DNA from: Breviolum minutum Mf 1.05b.01
Lineage: Eukaryota; Sar; Dinophyceae; Suessiales; Symbiodiniaceae
Assembly (NCBI GenBank): GCA_000507305.1
Contig: DF241019.1
Location: forward strand, 1-64,000
Direction: 5' to 3'
DNA: 64,000 nt
Below, piece by piece: positions 13,359-22,832 of this stretch; within the stretch, counting starts at the first letter, position 1, and the number at the start of each line of letters is the position of its first letter. The notes below the pieces were generated by a model. The model saw nothing but the letters and a program-made list of their open reading frames with translations. It was not told the DNA's origin and did not search any database. Both the position numbers and the translations under genes were made by a program.

Positions 13359-15837
13359 TCGCCATCTAAAGTCAACATGTTTTCTGTGTGTTGTTTTCCC
13401 CCCAATTTGCCTCTCTGTAGGTAAGAGCATACTTCAACCTTTGTCGCAACATGACCTCAATAGGCTCTGATTCATTCCCACATGCAGTAGTTGATCTAGT
13501 GGAGTGAACTAGTTGAACCAGTTATAAGTTATAAGTAGGGTCCATTTATAAATAAGGGTGAAAAAAGCCAGTTACCCATACTTCTTGTGCAAAAAAACCT
13601 CGTTTACTCCACCGAAAACTAGCATATCCTCTGAAATGCTGGTTGGAAGACGATGTTCCTTTTGAAATGGTCCCTTTTTTGGTGACATTTTAGTTTTCAG
13701 TGCAACAAAAATGTCGTCCAAAGTAATTTGTGTCAGGGTCTTGACATATACCCAACACTCACGGATAATGGCGGTTTCTCGTTGTGTTTCGAATCCTTTC
13801 CCTAGACATCCAAACACCTCCTGAGAATGTATTTGGGCCCCAAAAACAATACCCTGAACACCTCCTCAGAAGGTAATTGGATGTTTAGGGTTTACTAAGA
13901 CTTTCTTGGGGTGCCTCACCTTTGCAGTATCTGATCTCAGGTCTTCCAAAGGCAACCCACCCTTAAAAAGCACACACACATACACATTTTAGAAAAAAAC
14001 ATCACTTATATATAGACAACACGTACGAATTCACCTTTTAGAAAAAAAACATATAATTTCTACAAATCAAACACCTCGGCTTCAAACATTCGCCGGAAAA
14101 CCTTCGGCAGAAGTTCTCGTTCCAATGGGTTGTAAGTTGAGATTGGATCCTTGAGGATTTTGATTAGCATTGCAGGTTTTTTTCTTTCCCCATAGGATCC
14201 ATGAAAATGGTATATCTTTATACCCACATGAATGGTTGATTTTTTATGGTAAATGATGGTAAATGTATAGGTAAGATATACCATGCATGGATGCTATGGG
14301 TTTGGATCTACCCCTCCTGGCCCCAGGATGCCATAACGTTCCAGATCCTAAAAATGGAATGTCATCCTCTTGGTGACTGGCATCCTGGTAGATCCAAAGA
14401 ATAGCACAAGTGATGATGTGACAAAAAATGAAAGAACAGTTCTACAAGAACCATTCAATGCAACGATGATGACATGCATAACATGTGTACAAATGTGTAT
14501 ACCCGTATTATCATATACTTCAAAAACACATCTAGAAAAAGTGCACTTGCAAATGAATTTCAACATCAAAATCTACAGCAACCAACGTATACCCGAACTG
14601 TGGGGTTCCCAAACGATCAAAGGCAAGCACTCACGCAGTTTGTGAGGTCCAGCATTTGGCTTTGGTGCCCAACGTCCCCTGAAGTCCATGGAGGGGACGA
14701 AATTGGCCAACCGGTGAGAAATTTCACACCCTTTAAGGTGAGTGGTTGATATGTATCCACATATATCATTAATATATACTGATATATCTGATATACCATA
14801 TACATTTCAGTTTGTTGTCTGTTTGCCGTTTTCAGGTCAAATTGAACCTTTTCTTTTGGGGTTGGCTTGAATACCCTTCGGGGAACTAACATATCCCACC
14901 TTTGGAAAAGGAACATCATCTCCCAATTCTTCCAAAGTGCCTTCGATATGATTTTGAAGATTATTTTAAAGTAACGGTTGAATCTTACATAAAGCCAAGT
15001 CACATCAAACTACTAAGGATCATGACAAACTTCCGGCAGAACACGAAAGGTAGCGTTGATTGGCTCAAACGTTTCTGGAGATCGAATGAATCGATGGAAT
15101 TGTTTCCTATTTTGGTTGATGTTCGGAAGATTTTCGTGCTGGCCGACTGAAACATATTTTAGTCTGTGTTCTAATCCAATCGAAACATATATTCTTCGAT
15201 TTGGATCAAATTGGATCCTTTACCCAAGTGGGAGTAATCCAAAATCTTTGAAACCACCTAGTACTATGGCGACTAGACATGATTGGTGTTCAATCTATTC
15301 TTGGATATTCTTGGACCAATACCAAAGATGATCACGTTTGTGGGCTGCAAACGGTGCACAAATCAGTCACCAAAATCAACAAAACAGAACTGTTCTCAAT
15401 GTTACATAACACATTCCTTTGATATATAAACAAGCTGTCATGGTTTTAAATGTCATGAGTTTATCTAGAAAGAACATGATTTCTCAATTTCTATGCATAT
15501 ATCTCTTTCTATACAGGAATCTGTATTATTTCCAAAGTTCGCCCATCACTTGACTGAAAACACGTACTTCTGGTAAGCTAACATAGCTGGCGGGTATATC
15601 CCCAATTTCAACAGGAGAGACATCTTCAATCCGGGTCCATTTTCCATTACTATCTTAGTTTATCTTATGGCTGGTCAACCCACCCCCCTGCTATGGGACA
15701 CTGAAGGTTTGTCTATGGTGTTTCTTTATTTTTGTTGCCCCCCGGAACCCCCTTTCCCGGCCGCACCTGAGTTTGTCAAGCATCCAATGCTTTGGCGCAT
15801 ACATGCGCTTCAAGTGTTTGATGATACCACGCGCCAT
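3987..15837 (-). CDS. RPS4: Small-subunit ribosomal protein eS4 (RPS4), 12 exons, C-terminal tail not located
   Basis: eS4 is a core protein of the cytosolic 40S ribosomal subunit and binds 18S rRNA. Twelve minus-strand exons (listed separately) join in phase to 750 bases, 250 codons; animal RPS4 is about 263 residues, so only the last ten or so residues are missing. Recognisable family blocks in order: [17 protein letters not shown] at the N terminus, [120 protein letters not shown] and [16 protein letters not shown]. Introns run from 251 to about 2144 bases. Donors are GT (introns 1, 2, 7, 9, 10, 11), GC (3, 4, 6, 8) and GA (5); all acceptors end in AG. The gene spreads over almost 12 kb because the introns are packed with inverted-repeat elements. 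The most doubtful part is exon 3. The last exon after SIIE was not found with certainty; a weak candidate lies at 2397. Confidence 0.93.
4715..4838. mobile_element. Family D element (RPS4 intron 11)
   Basis: CCATGAAATACTGGTTGTTT CATAGGGATCC, then CCCACAAAACTGGGTAGTAT, ACCCTAAACAACCAGG and TTTTTCATTGCTCA. A similar copy is at about 3590-3705. Confidence 0.88.
4910..4966 (-). CDS. RPS4: RPS4 exon 11
   Basis: Encodes [19 protein letters not shown] (19 residues), matching the family SF.TRL.NVFVIG block. Acceptor TTCCAG, donor GTTCTG. Confidence 0.95.
5510..5592 (-). CDS. RPS4: RPS4 exon 10
   Basis: Encodes [20 protein letters not shown] followed by FEMVHIK; the first codon is completed from exon 9. 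Acceptor GTTGAG, donor GTGCGT. The 251-base intron before it is largely filled by one family D element. Confidence 0.95.
5625..5806. mobile_element. Family D element filling RPS4 intron 9
   Basis: Ends TGAGCCACGAAAAAA and TTTTCATGGCTCA; inside them are ACTGGTTGTTGAATAGGG and CCTAAACAACCAGGGT. It takes up about 180 of the 251 bases of the intron between exons 9 and 10. Confidence 0.9.
5844..5928 (-). CDS. RPS4: RPS4 exon 9
   Basis: Encodes [20 protein letters not shown] and ETGNLVMI, plus one base; strong match to the family NDT...TGKI..F.KF.TGNL block. Acceptor CTAAG, donor GTCCGG. Confidence 0.95.
6298..6380. mobile_element. Family A element, left end decayed
   Basis: Right arm GGTAAATATACCATACATGG ATCCTATGGG intact, centre ACCATAAAAATCAACCAAATG. 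It lies in RPS4 intron 8. Confidence 0.85.
6525..6637. mobile_element. Family B element in RPS4 intron 8
   Basis: CTAGTTGGTGGTTGAACCA at one end and TTGAAACCACCACCTAG at the other; both begin or end in CTAG, a possible target duplication or part of the repeat. Confidence 0.9.
6698..6808 (-). CDS. RPS4: RPS4 exon 8
   Basis: Encodes 37 residues including [10 protein letters not shown] and [16 protein letters not shown], the most conserved part of eS4. Acceptor CACCAG, donor GC. The motif AAGGC occurs at both borders of the following intron. Confidence 0.95.
6884..7087. mobile_element. Family A element with nested family J element (RPS4 intron 7)
   Basis: CCCATAGGATCCATGGGACT at the left and ATCCTATGGG at the right; a family J copy (about 6906-7020) sits between the left arm and the central CTACATTTACC segment. 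Confidence 0.88.
7566..7674. mobile_element. Family J element (RPS4 intron 7)
   Basis: ATATGGGTGTTTCCAAAAAT and ATTTTTGGAAACATCCATAT ends around GGGGTACCCC; the halves are separated by TTAATAAGGTTTTCCATTAT. Confidence 0.92.
8154..8184 (-). CDS. RPS4: RPS4 exon 7, 31-base microexon
   Basis: One base completes arginine from exon 6, followed by [10 protein letters not shown], the family F.LHRI..EEA block. Acceptor CGAAG, donor GTGGGC. Exons 6, 7 and 8 join without gaps relative to the family. Confidence 0.9.
8269..8366. mobile_element. Family B element in RPS4 intron 6
   Basis: Full copy with CTAGTTGGTGGTTTCAACC and GAAACCACCACCTAG ends. Between 8370 and 9440 no gene is seen. Confidence 0.92.
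9442..9488 (-). CDS. RPS4: RPS4 exon 6
   Basis: Encodes [15 protein letters not shown] and two bases of the next arginine, matching the family ENFRLIYDTKGR block. Acceptor TTAAG, donor GC (GCGGGC). Confidence 0.92.
10377..10485. mobile_element. Family A element, diverged (RPS4 intron 5)
   Basis: GATCCATGTGAGTGACTGGT at the left and CATGGATTCTATGGG at the right, next to exon 5. A second decayed copy lies at 9930-10016 and another at about 7988-8076. Confidence 0.8.
10517..10579 (-). CDS. RPS4: RPS4 exon 5
   Basis: Encodes [20 protein letters not shown] plus I, a nearly invariant eS4 block. Acceptor TTGCAG. The donor is GA (GAGTCT): GAG occurs at both intron borders, and only the GA-AG reading keeps the frame with exon 6. 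Confidence 0.93.
10571..10700. repeat. RPS4: Duplicated RPS4 exon-5 acceptor region
   Basis: ACCATCAATCTGCAAGGTTT occurs at 10571-10590 (the exon 5 start and its acceptor) and again at 10678-10697, separated by about 87 bases without recognised element ends. The outer copy could act as a decoy acceptor and short 5' exon piece. Confidence 0.85.
11497..11594. mobile_element. Family B element in RPS4 intron 4
   Basis: Ends CTAGTTGGTGGTTTCAACC and GAAACCACCGCCCAG, with the family core between. Confidence 0.92.
11921..11984 (-). CDS. RPS4: RPS4 exon 4
   Basis: Encodes [20 protein letters not shown] plus K; the EV..I.MQR.IK part matches eS4 (family: DEVKKICMQRFIK). Acceptor CTGTAG, donor GC (GCAACG). 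The first half is diverged compared with the usual LKYALTG. Confidence 0.85.
11996..12260. mobile_element. Family D element, long (RPS4 intron 3)
   Basis: ATGAGCCACGTAAAAAC left and CAACCAGGGTATTATTTGTG GCTC right, with TGGCTGTTTCATAGAGATTC in the middle. Confidence 0.8.
12457..12470 (-). CDS. RPS4: RPS4 exon 3, 14-base microexon (tentative)
   Basis: Reads F-L-R-N plus two bases, where the family has FLRN. Acceptor AAAAG, donor GC. It sits directly beside a half copy of an inverted-repeat element, so the match could be accidental. It is kept because it preserves phase on both sides and supplies the expected residues. Another short exon in the 12-14.6 kb interval is possible instead. Confidence 0.45.
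13105..13370. repeat. CAA microsatellite with internal 50-base duplication
   Basis: CAA tracts flank two copies of a CAACAAACATCAAACATCAAA-type unit. It lies in RPS4 intron 2. Long poly-Q/N/T frames here are repeat products. Confidence 0.95.
14188..14300. mobile_element. Family A element (RPS4 intron 2)
   Basis: CCCATAGGATCCATGAAAAT and CCATGCATGGATGCTATGGG ends. Confidence 0.88.
14615..14678 (-). CDS. RPS4: RPS4 exon 2
   Basis: Encodes [21 protein letters not shown], matching the family block around [12 protein letters not shown]. Acceptor TTCAG with a GT donor; the reading phase from exon 1 (AG plus G) gives arginine. Confidence 0.92.
15767..15837 (-). CDS. RPS4: RPS4 exon 1 (start codon)
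   Basis: The ATG is at 15837 and opens M-A-R-G, followed by [17 protein letters not shown], the conserved eS4 start. A CAG lies only three bases before the ATG, so a 5' leader intron or spliced-leader trans-splicing site there is possible. The exon ends in phase 2 at a GTGCGG donor. Confidence 0.93.
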
Positions 15838-15863
15838 GACCTGAACCGTGCGTACATTCCATA

Positions 15864-15970
15864 TCACCCATCACAAACGATTTTGTATATTTACCTACTA
15901 CATGAATGGTTGATTTTGTATGGGATCAATTGGTATAGGTATACCTTTTCGTCACATGGATCCTATGGGC
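15864..15970. mobile_element. Family A element just upstream of the RPS4 start
   Basis: CACCCATCACAAACG...TTTACCTACTACATGAATGG at one side, CACATGGATCCTATGGG at the other. It begins about 27 bases before the RPS4 ATG. Confidence 0.82.
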
Positions 15971-16086
15971 AATGGTTGGTTCAAGGAGGTTTGATGCGTG
16001 GTTACGCAATTGTGAGTCACGATCGGTCACCAATTTAAAGGTGGTAAACCTTCAACACAACAACGAGTTCTTAGTGTACATACTGC

Positions 16087-16168
16087 CCATAGGGACTGGT
16101 ATATTTACCTACATTTACCACACAAATCAACCAAACATAGGTAAATATACCATACATGGATCCTATGA
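16087..16168. mobile_element. Family A element
   Basis: CCCATAGGGACTGGTATATT left arm and CATACATGGATCCTATG right arm. Confidence 0.88.
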
Positions 16169-16689
16169 GTACAGTGTATATGTATGTATGTCACAATGCA
16201 CCGACCTCCCAAGTGCTTGATGATGTCAGGCCGTGTTTGGAAAGGATTCCCTGTGTTTCACAGAAAAGAGTGAAGGTCACACAAACAAAGCCACAAAAAA
16301 CGATTCACCACAGATTCAATCGTTTCCCTACACATCCAAATACCTCCTAAGAAGGTGTTGTAGGTAGGTTTTGGGGCTCTGTCCTTCCAAACAAAAAATG
16401 ATTGAACATGATTTCAAGGTGGGCCCCCTACGATCCTTATAAGTGGAGGTATAACCGCTGTAAAATGGCTTTTTTCAGTAGGTAAATGGAGTTATAACCC
16501 TACTTAGAATTGGTCGGGGCCCATCTTGTTGACTCTTCGTCGGTTTCTCCATGAATAGTCTAATCATCTACAGCGGTTTGGGCTTATCGGATAGAATCTT
16601 GAATCGCTACATCACTGTTGAAACCCGTGTGGCACTGTTGATGGATGGAGAAGTACCCAACAAATGTAGGTTCTATAAATGTAATACAC

Positions 16690-16790
16690 CCCAAAGGATC
16701 CACGGGACTGGTATATTTACCTAATTAATTATTAATGTACCATAAACATCAACCAAATGCAGGTAAATATACAATACATTGATCCTATGA
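16690..16790. mobile_element. Family A element
   Basis: CCAAAGGATCCACGGGACTG left, ACAATACATTGATCCTATG right. Confidence 0.85.
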
Positions 16791-17022
16791 GTATGATCCG
16801 TGGAAAGTTCCAATTACCAGTGCAAGACAAATGCTTAAACCTGAAAAACATCAAATTTTCAAGTATGCCTTTTACTCCAAAGGAAAGAAAATGGATCAAC
16901 AGAAGTTTTTTCTTCTTAGTCACACATTTATACACAATGAATTCCCAAAAACTAAATTACACAAGCTTTCCGGATACCACCAAAACTTGGGATTCCAAAG
17001 ATTCAAGTTTCACCAAAACATT

Positions 17023-17127
17023 CCCATAGGATCCATGGGACTGATATATTTACCTACCAAATCTACCACACAAATCAACCATTCATGGATCGGTAAATCT
17101 ACCATTTTTTCATGGATCTGTCATGGG
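17023..17127. mobile_element. Family A element
   Basis: CCCATAGGATCCATGGGACT left, CATGGATCTGTCATGGG right; another copy is at 17700-17793. No gene is seen from 16250 to 18360. Confidence 0.88.
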
Positions 17128-18367
17128 ATTGATTGAAACGCCTGAAAAACGTCGGAAATCCTTCGGAAAAAACCCTCCGGTGAAGTGAGGATCACACCTC
17201 GAACCAGCCAGAGATTGTTGTTGACGACAATTTTTGTTGTGAGTTGGGCTGTGGATGATAAATGTTCCTTGAGCCAAAAAGCAAACGGTCAGATATGGTG
17301 TATATATATATTACATATAATAGGTATGCTATATGTATATATATATACATACGTATATATTGATGCAAAAACTTTGGGTCCATGTCATAAAAGTGAAGGA
17401 GTCTTGCAGATTTGCAGTGGTTGATTTCAAAATTTCAGAAGTTCGAAATCTATTCTTGTTAGGGAGATGTGCATGAAGCTTCACTTTCTTGAGTCTTCGC
17501 TCTGCCAAGGGTCATGACTAAACGGTTCGCACCTGCCCAGAAAAAAACCGGGCCTCAAAAGGAAAACCCTCACCTTACAACCCCAGCGTTTCAGGTGCTA
17601 CACCTGAGAAAATTATACCACCTGGAAAGGATCGATAGGATCGCCCCTGAAAAAAACCTTCACCTTTTGGCAGCCGTTAGTTGACGGCTAAAGTGCTATC
17701 CCATCGGATCCATGGCACGCACATATTTACCTACTAATTCATCGTAAAAATTAACCAAATGTGTGGATATACCAGTCCCATGGATCCCAAGGGTATATTA
17801 GTTTTTGGGGGGTGTAATGTATAGTTAAGGGTGATGCTTCCTACTTGTAGTTCATCCTGCCACCTGCCACTAGACATTTCTTGGCGACTTCACAGTTGCA
17901 AACTCTTGTTTTTTTTCAGTTTTCCTTTTTAAAACAACAACAAAGCCTATACCTATTTTCAAATATCAATATTCATATATCATGAAACATTTATATATAT
18001 ATATACGCATATGCCAAGTGTTTTCATCAAGCGGCGACTTACTCCAATTCAAGCGCTAATCACCACATGACTGACATCTACGGGTAGTCAACCTCGGTCA
18101 AATGGTGAACCGCCCATTTGTTTGGACCACCTGTTTGGCATGGATTTTTGCAAGTCACCCAAATCTCTTAACGCACCAATGACCCCCAATTTTTTGTCAA
18201 ATATATTAGTTGTCAATAGTAGTTTACTACCAAATCATATATGGTACCACAAACTTTGCCTTTTTCTTTGATGAAAAAAAACTCGCATCTTTAAACAGAC
18301 AAATTCTCTTTCCACAGCAACCCCAGGATCTTACAAACGTTCCACGTTTTTTTTCCCCACAGCGCAC

Positions 18368-18419
18368 GGGAACCGTTGCGAAAATCCGCAACTTCGTGCT
18401 GAGCAGCTCCTACGATCAC
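18368..18419 (-). CDS. Candidate exon (weak)
   Basis: Minus-strand frame after TCCCAG reading VIVGAAQHEVADFRNGS, then GTGCGC. The plus strand is also open here after a CCCACAG, so strand is uncertain; minus is preferred because of its neighbours. Not recognised. Confidence 0.25.
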
Positions 18420-18837
18420 CTGGGAGGGTTTGAGAGAAAACAGCATGAATCTGGTCGTAGTAGACCAGTAGACCATCCAAAAATTAGGAAAGTCATGTCT
18501 TTTGCAAGCCATGCAAGGTGGTGCGATTACGAGCCGTTACAAGCCATTAATAATGGAGTTAGTTATGGGTATAGTTCGCCCCTAGAAATGGCCGAAACTG
18601 AGGGGTTACGTGGGGTTTTTGCTTCACCCCTGACGGCCGTGGAGTTCTTTTTTTCAGCCCATCTATGGCTTTTTGGGGAGCACCTTGATCTCGACGGCCG
18701 TGGGACTTCAACACAAAAACGCTGGAGTTTTTGGTGCTAAGATGTTGCAAGAACTTCAAACCACCTGAGGAAAGAAATGAAACAAACTACCAGTATCATG
18801 GGAATCCAAAAAAAAACTGGAAAGCAAATAATTGCAG

Positions 18838-18942
18838 TACCCTCTGGTAAACTAACATAGCAATGGAATATCCCCATCTTCAATAGGAAATACATCTTCA
18901 AAGGGTCCATTTTCCATTGCTATGTCAGTTTACCGGAGTGTA
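18838..18942. mobile_element. Family H element
   Basis: TACCCTCTGGTAAACTAACA left, GTCAGTTTACCGGAGTGTA right, with 'TCAATAGGAAATACATCTTC' inside. Confidence 0.92.
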
Positions 18943-20361
18943 AAGGCTAGATAAGGATTTGCTGATTTGCTAATCTTTTACAAAAAACAATAGCGGTTAA
19001 CCTGAATTCAACTCCCATTTCTGGTCGGGATAGCTTTGATGGGGAGGGACAGCAATGGTCTTCTCAAATGGAAAAGGTGGGTACCCCTTCAAGGAGTACA
19101 CCAACTTTGTACCACCATGTACCTGCTGTATATCGTTTATAAAGGGAATATGGGGGAATCTTTAGGGAACAAACCGCGACCGGGTACTCTCCCAAGGGTG
19201 GGCCCCACATCTTCTCTCTGATCTTCCCATGATATTCTTTATTCTTTGCAAACCTTCATCCCTGAAAAATTCAGATGGAACCTATACCCAATTGAAAGAG
19301 AAAATCATCGGTTGGACCAACCCTTTGAAAAAACATGATCGTCAATTTGGATAATTTCCCCCAAGGAGGGTTGAACCAAAATGTTTGCAACCATCGCATT
19401 GATAAGTAATTGCTTTCAACAACATAACACAACTTTCCAACCCTTAAAATCTAATAAAATCTACTGTATCCCCACGAACCTTCCCGCAGCATGCCACAGA
19501 CTGCAGGGACTTAGTTTTGTATTTGGAATTTACAAGCCTCTCAAACAGTGAAGGCTGCGTCAAATGACTATATGTATCACATATTATATCACCAAAGGAT
19601 TTAGGTACCTAATTTGGAGGTAGTGTACCTTATAAAGCTCTTTAGGTGGTGCCGATTCCCTGAAAACAAAGCCGTATCCATACAGCTTATATAGGTAGTG
19701 ATTATATTATACCGTACATTATTGGGTCTTGCCTAAACACAGTAACAGTGAATTTTTCAAACTTTTCGAACTTGCTGCCAGAGATTCTGGCGATACTTCC
19801 AACCGGTTGTCGTGATGACAGTAACAGTGATTTTTTTAAAACTTTAATAGGGTTCCGGGCTTCCCTTCATAAAACTGAATATATCTGTTAATAGTCATGA
19901 TTCGCCCACTGTTACGGCTTTGGCAACCCCAAACACATCCATATTGACCTGGCTATATCTGTAAACTCAATCTTTGAGATGATCTTCCTTATCCAGCCTG
20001 CAAAAAGATGCCTCTCTTTTTTTGTCACTCATTGGATGGGAAAAACTCACCATCCTGGAGGATCATTTATTTGCTGGTCACGGGGGAACGAGCCATACAA
20101 CCTCTGACATTTGTCTATTTTGTCTGGTCAAATGATTCATCTTGCACCTATCTGTCAAAACCGAGAAATTTCAGGAGAAATCTCCTCTTGTTGGACAGGC
20201 TCACTGGAATTACCCTACTATGTGCTATTATATTATTATATAGCCACATTATACAGTATACAGTATACGCATAAAGTTCCCAATTCCTCACCACTCCCAT
20301 TCTATCATCATTCGACCAAATATGGATCCTCATACAGTATTTCTTACGTTTTCCAAAAGGA

Positions 20362-20469
20362 TACACCCCCGAAAACTAACATTGGGCTATGGAAAACCCA
20401 CTATTTGAAGATGTATTTCCTATTGAACATGGGGATTTTCTATTGTCATGTCACTTTTCGGGGGATGTA
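20362..20469. mobile_element. Family I element
   Basis: TACACCCCCGAAAACTAACA left, TGTCACTTTTCGGGGGATGT right, with GATGTATTTCCTATTGAACA inside. Confidence 0.9.
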
Positions 20470-20586
20470 CATCTTCAATTTGATACCAAATCCTCTTCAA
20501 CCTCAACCCCCTGTGTTCCAGGTTATCCCCCAAGGGTTGTCCCATGTTTTTTTTTCCTGTTTCCGTGGCATCCGGGTTCCCCTCAC

Positions 20587-20654
20587 TGTTGTTCCAGCGC
20601 TAAAATCCCACGAGCCAACAACAAACGATGTCCGATTTGTTCGACGCCCAGCGC
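20587..20654 (-). CDS. Candidate exon, amphipathic helix
   Basis: Minus-strand 68-base segment reading ALGVEQIGHRLLLARGILAL and then E-Q, bounded by a pyrimidine-rich tract ending TCGGAG and a canonical GTGAGG donor. A plus-strand exon between CCAG and GTGTAT is an alternative reading. Not recognised. Confidence 0.4.
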
Positions 20655-20717
20655 CTCCGAGGACGACGGATGTCGGAAGAGGGAGACGCGAGGTGTATAC
20701 ACCCCGGAAAATTAACA

Positions 20718-20828
20718 TTCCCTAACAATCACTGGACCCTGCGAATTTGAGGGGTTTGGATGTGTATAGCAGGGGTCTGGCATCTCCAAACCACCAGTTT
20801 TGAGATCCCATGATTCTTAGGGTTGAAC
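20718..20828. repeat. Family N element, copy 1
   Basis: CCTAACAATCACTGGACCCT to GAGATCCCATGATTCTTAGG; same as 56155-56262. Confidence 0.9.
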
Positions 20829-22167
20829 CCAAACATGGAGGTTTGGAAGATGATTTTCCTTTTCAATTACTGTAGGTGATTTTTTGGTTCAACATGTGTT
20901 TGTACGGAATTTTTTGTGTGGGAGGTTTGGAAGATGATGTTTCCTTTCTAAATGGGTGATGGCTGTAGGTTCCAGCCGTTAATCTTCCAGGGTGTACCCC
21001 GGACAAAAAAAATATCTCCAAACTAAACAAATCCATGGATTTTTTTTGGTGTTGAATTCTGGTAACTCCAAACACAGAGAAGGCGATATGTGTTTTTTTA
21101 AATGAAATATTTCATGAAGTATTTATATACATACACCTCGCATCTTCGTGGTGGTTTGGACACAAACAAAAATGCCCCTTTGGACACACAATAAGTTATC
21201 AGTAGGGTTCCAGAAACTAATTCTTAGCTGTGTAGTACTTGGGATGATTCTGATGTTTGTTGGTTCAAACAAAGTGTCTTGTAGGTTCCAAAATACATTT
21301 TTTGGTTGATTACACCCCAGAAATTTAACATAGCCCCTAAAAAATAGGCAATCCCAAAAGGAAACTAATCTTCCAATCATCAATTTTCAGGCGCTATGTT
21401 AAATTTGCGGGGGGTATAACTTAGCAAAACTTGGGATGATCCCCCCCGCTGCAATGAAAGATGACTCCGTTCAGCTTGGGATTCGAATCCTGGTGGTGAC
21501 TGTTGTGGAGAGATCCCACTAATATGTGGGATAGACAGGGAAAAAAAACGTTTTAGCTTAACTTGGCATCAATTAAAGGGTCATGAATATTCTCAACCCA
21601 AACAATATGCACTATTTTTCAGGGAATTTCTCTCAAATTTACCCTAGACCTTTATACTGCTTCTTCGATTTTCCCTTTCGTATGAGTGTCATTTAATGAT
21701 CCCCGGCAATTTTTCGGGGATCATGATATCGTTGATGGATCACCCACATCCTAAGCCGAACTCAACAGGATGTCACCGGTCACCTAGTCTCGTGGTGAGT
21801 AAAAATTGGGAGAAGTTGCCGCCCGGCTCAAAACCTTGATATTTCTGGAAAAAGCCTCCTAATTATTGTATAGCACCTTTTCCTTTTTGGGTACGGTAGG
21901 GACGTGGTGACATGTCATGTGTTTTTTTGTTTATTAATGATTCATACAATTTGTAACATGTTTATGTGTTTGGTGTTTTTTTTGTTTCTCCAAAATGGAT
22001 TCCAAACGAATCTACATCAACAAAGAAATACTTCACCCAGCTGGATTTCCAAAAAAAAATATCGCCTGAAATACCTAGACTTTTGGGTCTAACCCTCCAC
22101 CCACCGATGCAATCATCACCATCAGAATCATTTCAATCTTTAGGAAATCCCAACACCAAAACCTTCA

Positions 22168-22310
22168 TTTGAGCCACGAAAAAAAAAACCTCCTACTTTC
22201 CATGAAATACTGATTGGTTCATAGGGGATCCTTATAAATTGGTTTATGTTTATGATAATCCCTAATGTAACCGAAGGAACAACCAGGGGCCCTTTTTTCA
22301 TGGCTCATTT
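22168..22310. mobile_element. Family D element
   Basis: TTGAGCCACGAAAAAAAAAA left and CAACCAGGGGCCCTTTTTTC ATGGCTC right. Confidence 0.9.
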
Positions 22311-22796
22311 GCCACCATTGCATCCTGGGGGATGACCACCGCACCCACCGTCGAAACGACCCATCGACCCGCCTCAAAGAAGGATGGTTCCAAATGTCCC
22401 AATGCGCCAGGTGACACTGGAGTTTCCAACCTCCAAATAAAACAGGGCAAATACTGGGCTGAAATCCGGGCTACATAACCAGATGATATGGTAAATAACT
22501 CATTAATTACAGGGTTTCATATACATCCCAGGTGGTTAGCCGGATTTTTTTGATCAACAGTATAAAATACACCAATCCCTGAAACTAAGAAAATTGAAAA
22601 TTCCCCTGAAAATAGGCCAAAATTCATGGAATGCCGACAAAGGTTCCTTGTTGTTTAAAGCCTACAAATATGTAGAAATTGTTGAAAAACAATGTATGTT
22701 CTGGTTCTAGCAATGTCCTGCAATGATATAGATCAAAATGATCCATCAAGTCCAATTACAATCATCTTATAGTACTAAAAGTGATTACGATAATAT

Positions 22797-22832
22797 CATG
22801 ATCATCATCATCATCATCATCAGCAGCATCAT
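22797..22832. repeat. ATC microsatellite
   Basis: Short run of ATC units with small interruptions; no gene is seen around it. Confidence 0.85.

Noticed and set aside
12916..13470. Gln/Asn/Thr-rich frame of 184 residues
   Set aside because: Lies in RPS4 intron 2 on the opposite strand and is produced by CAA repeats.
13572..13817. Minus-strand frame with [17 protein letters not shown]
   Set aside because: Coding-like, but inside RPS4 intron 2, with no supporting splice borders or neighbours.
14085..14150. Segment reading [11 protein letters not shown] as RPS4 exon
   Set aside because: Partly resembles the LRECLPL block, but exon 14615-14678 carries the true block.
18210..18740. 176-residue plus-strand frame
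   Set aside because: Composed partly of family K element sequence and low-confidence flanks; no family recognised.
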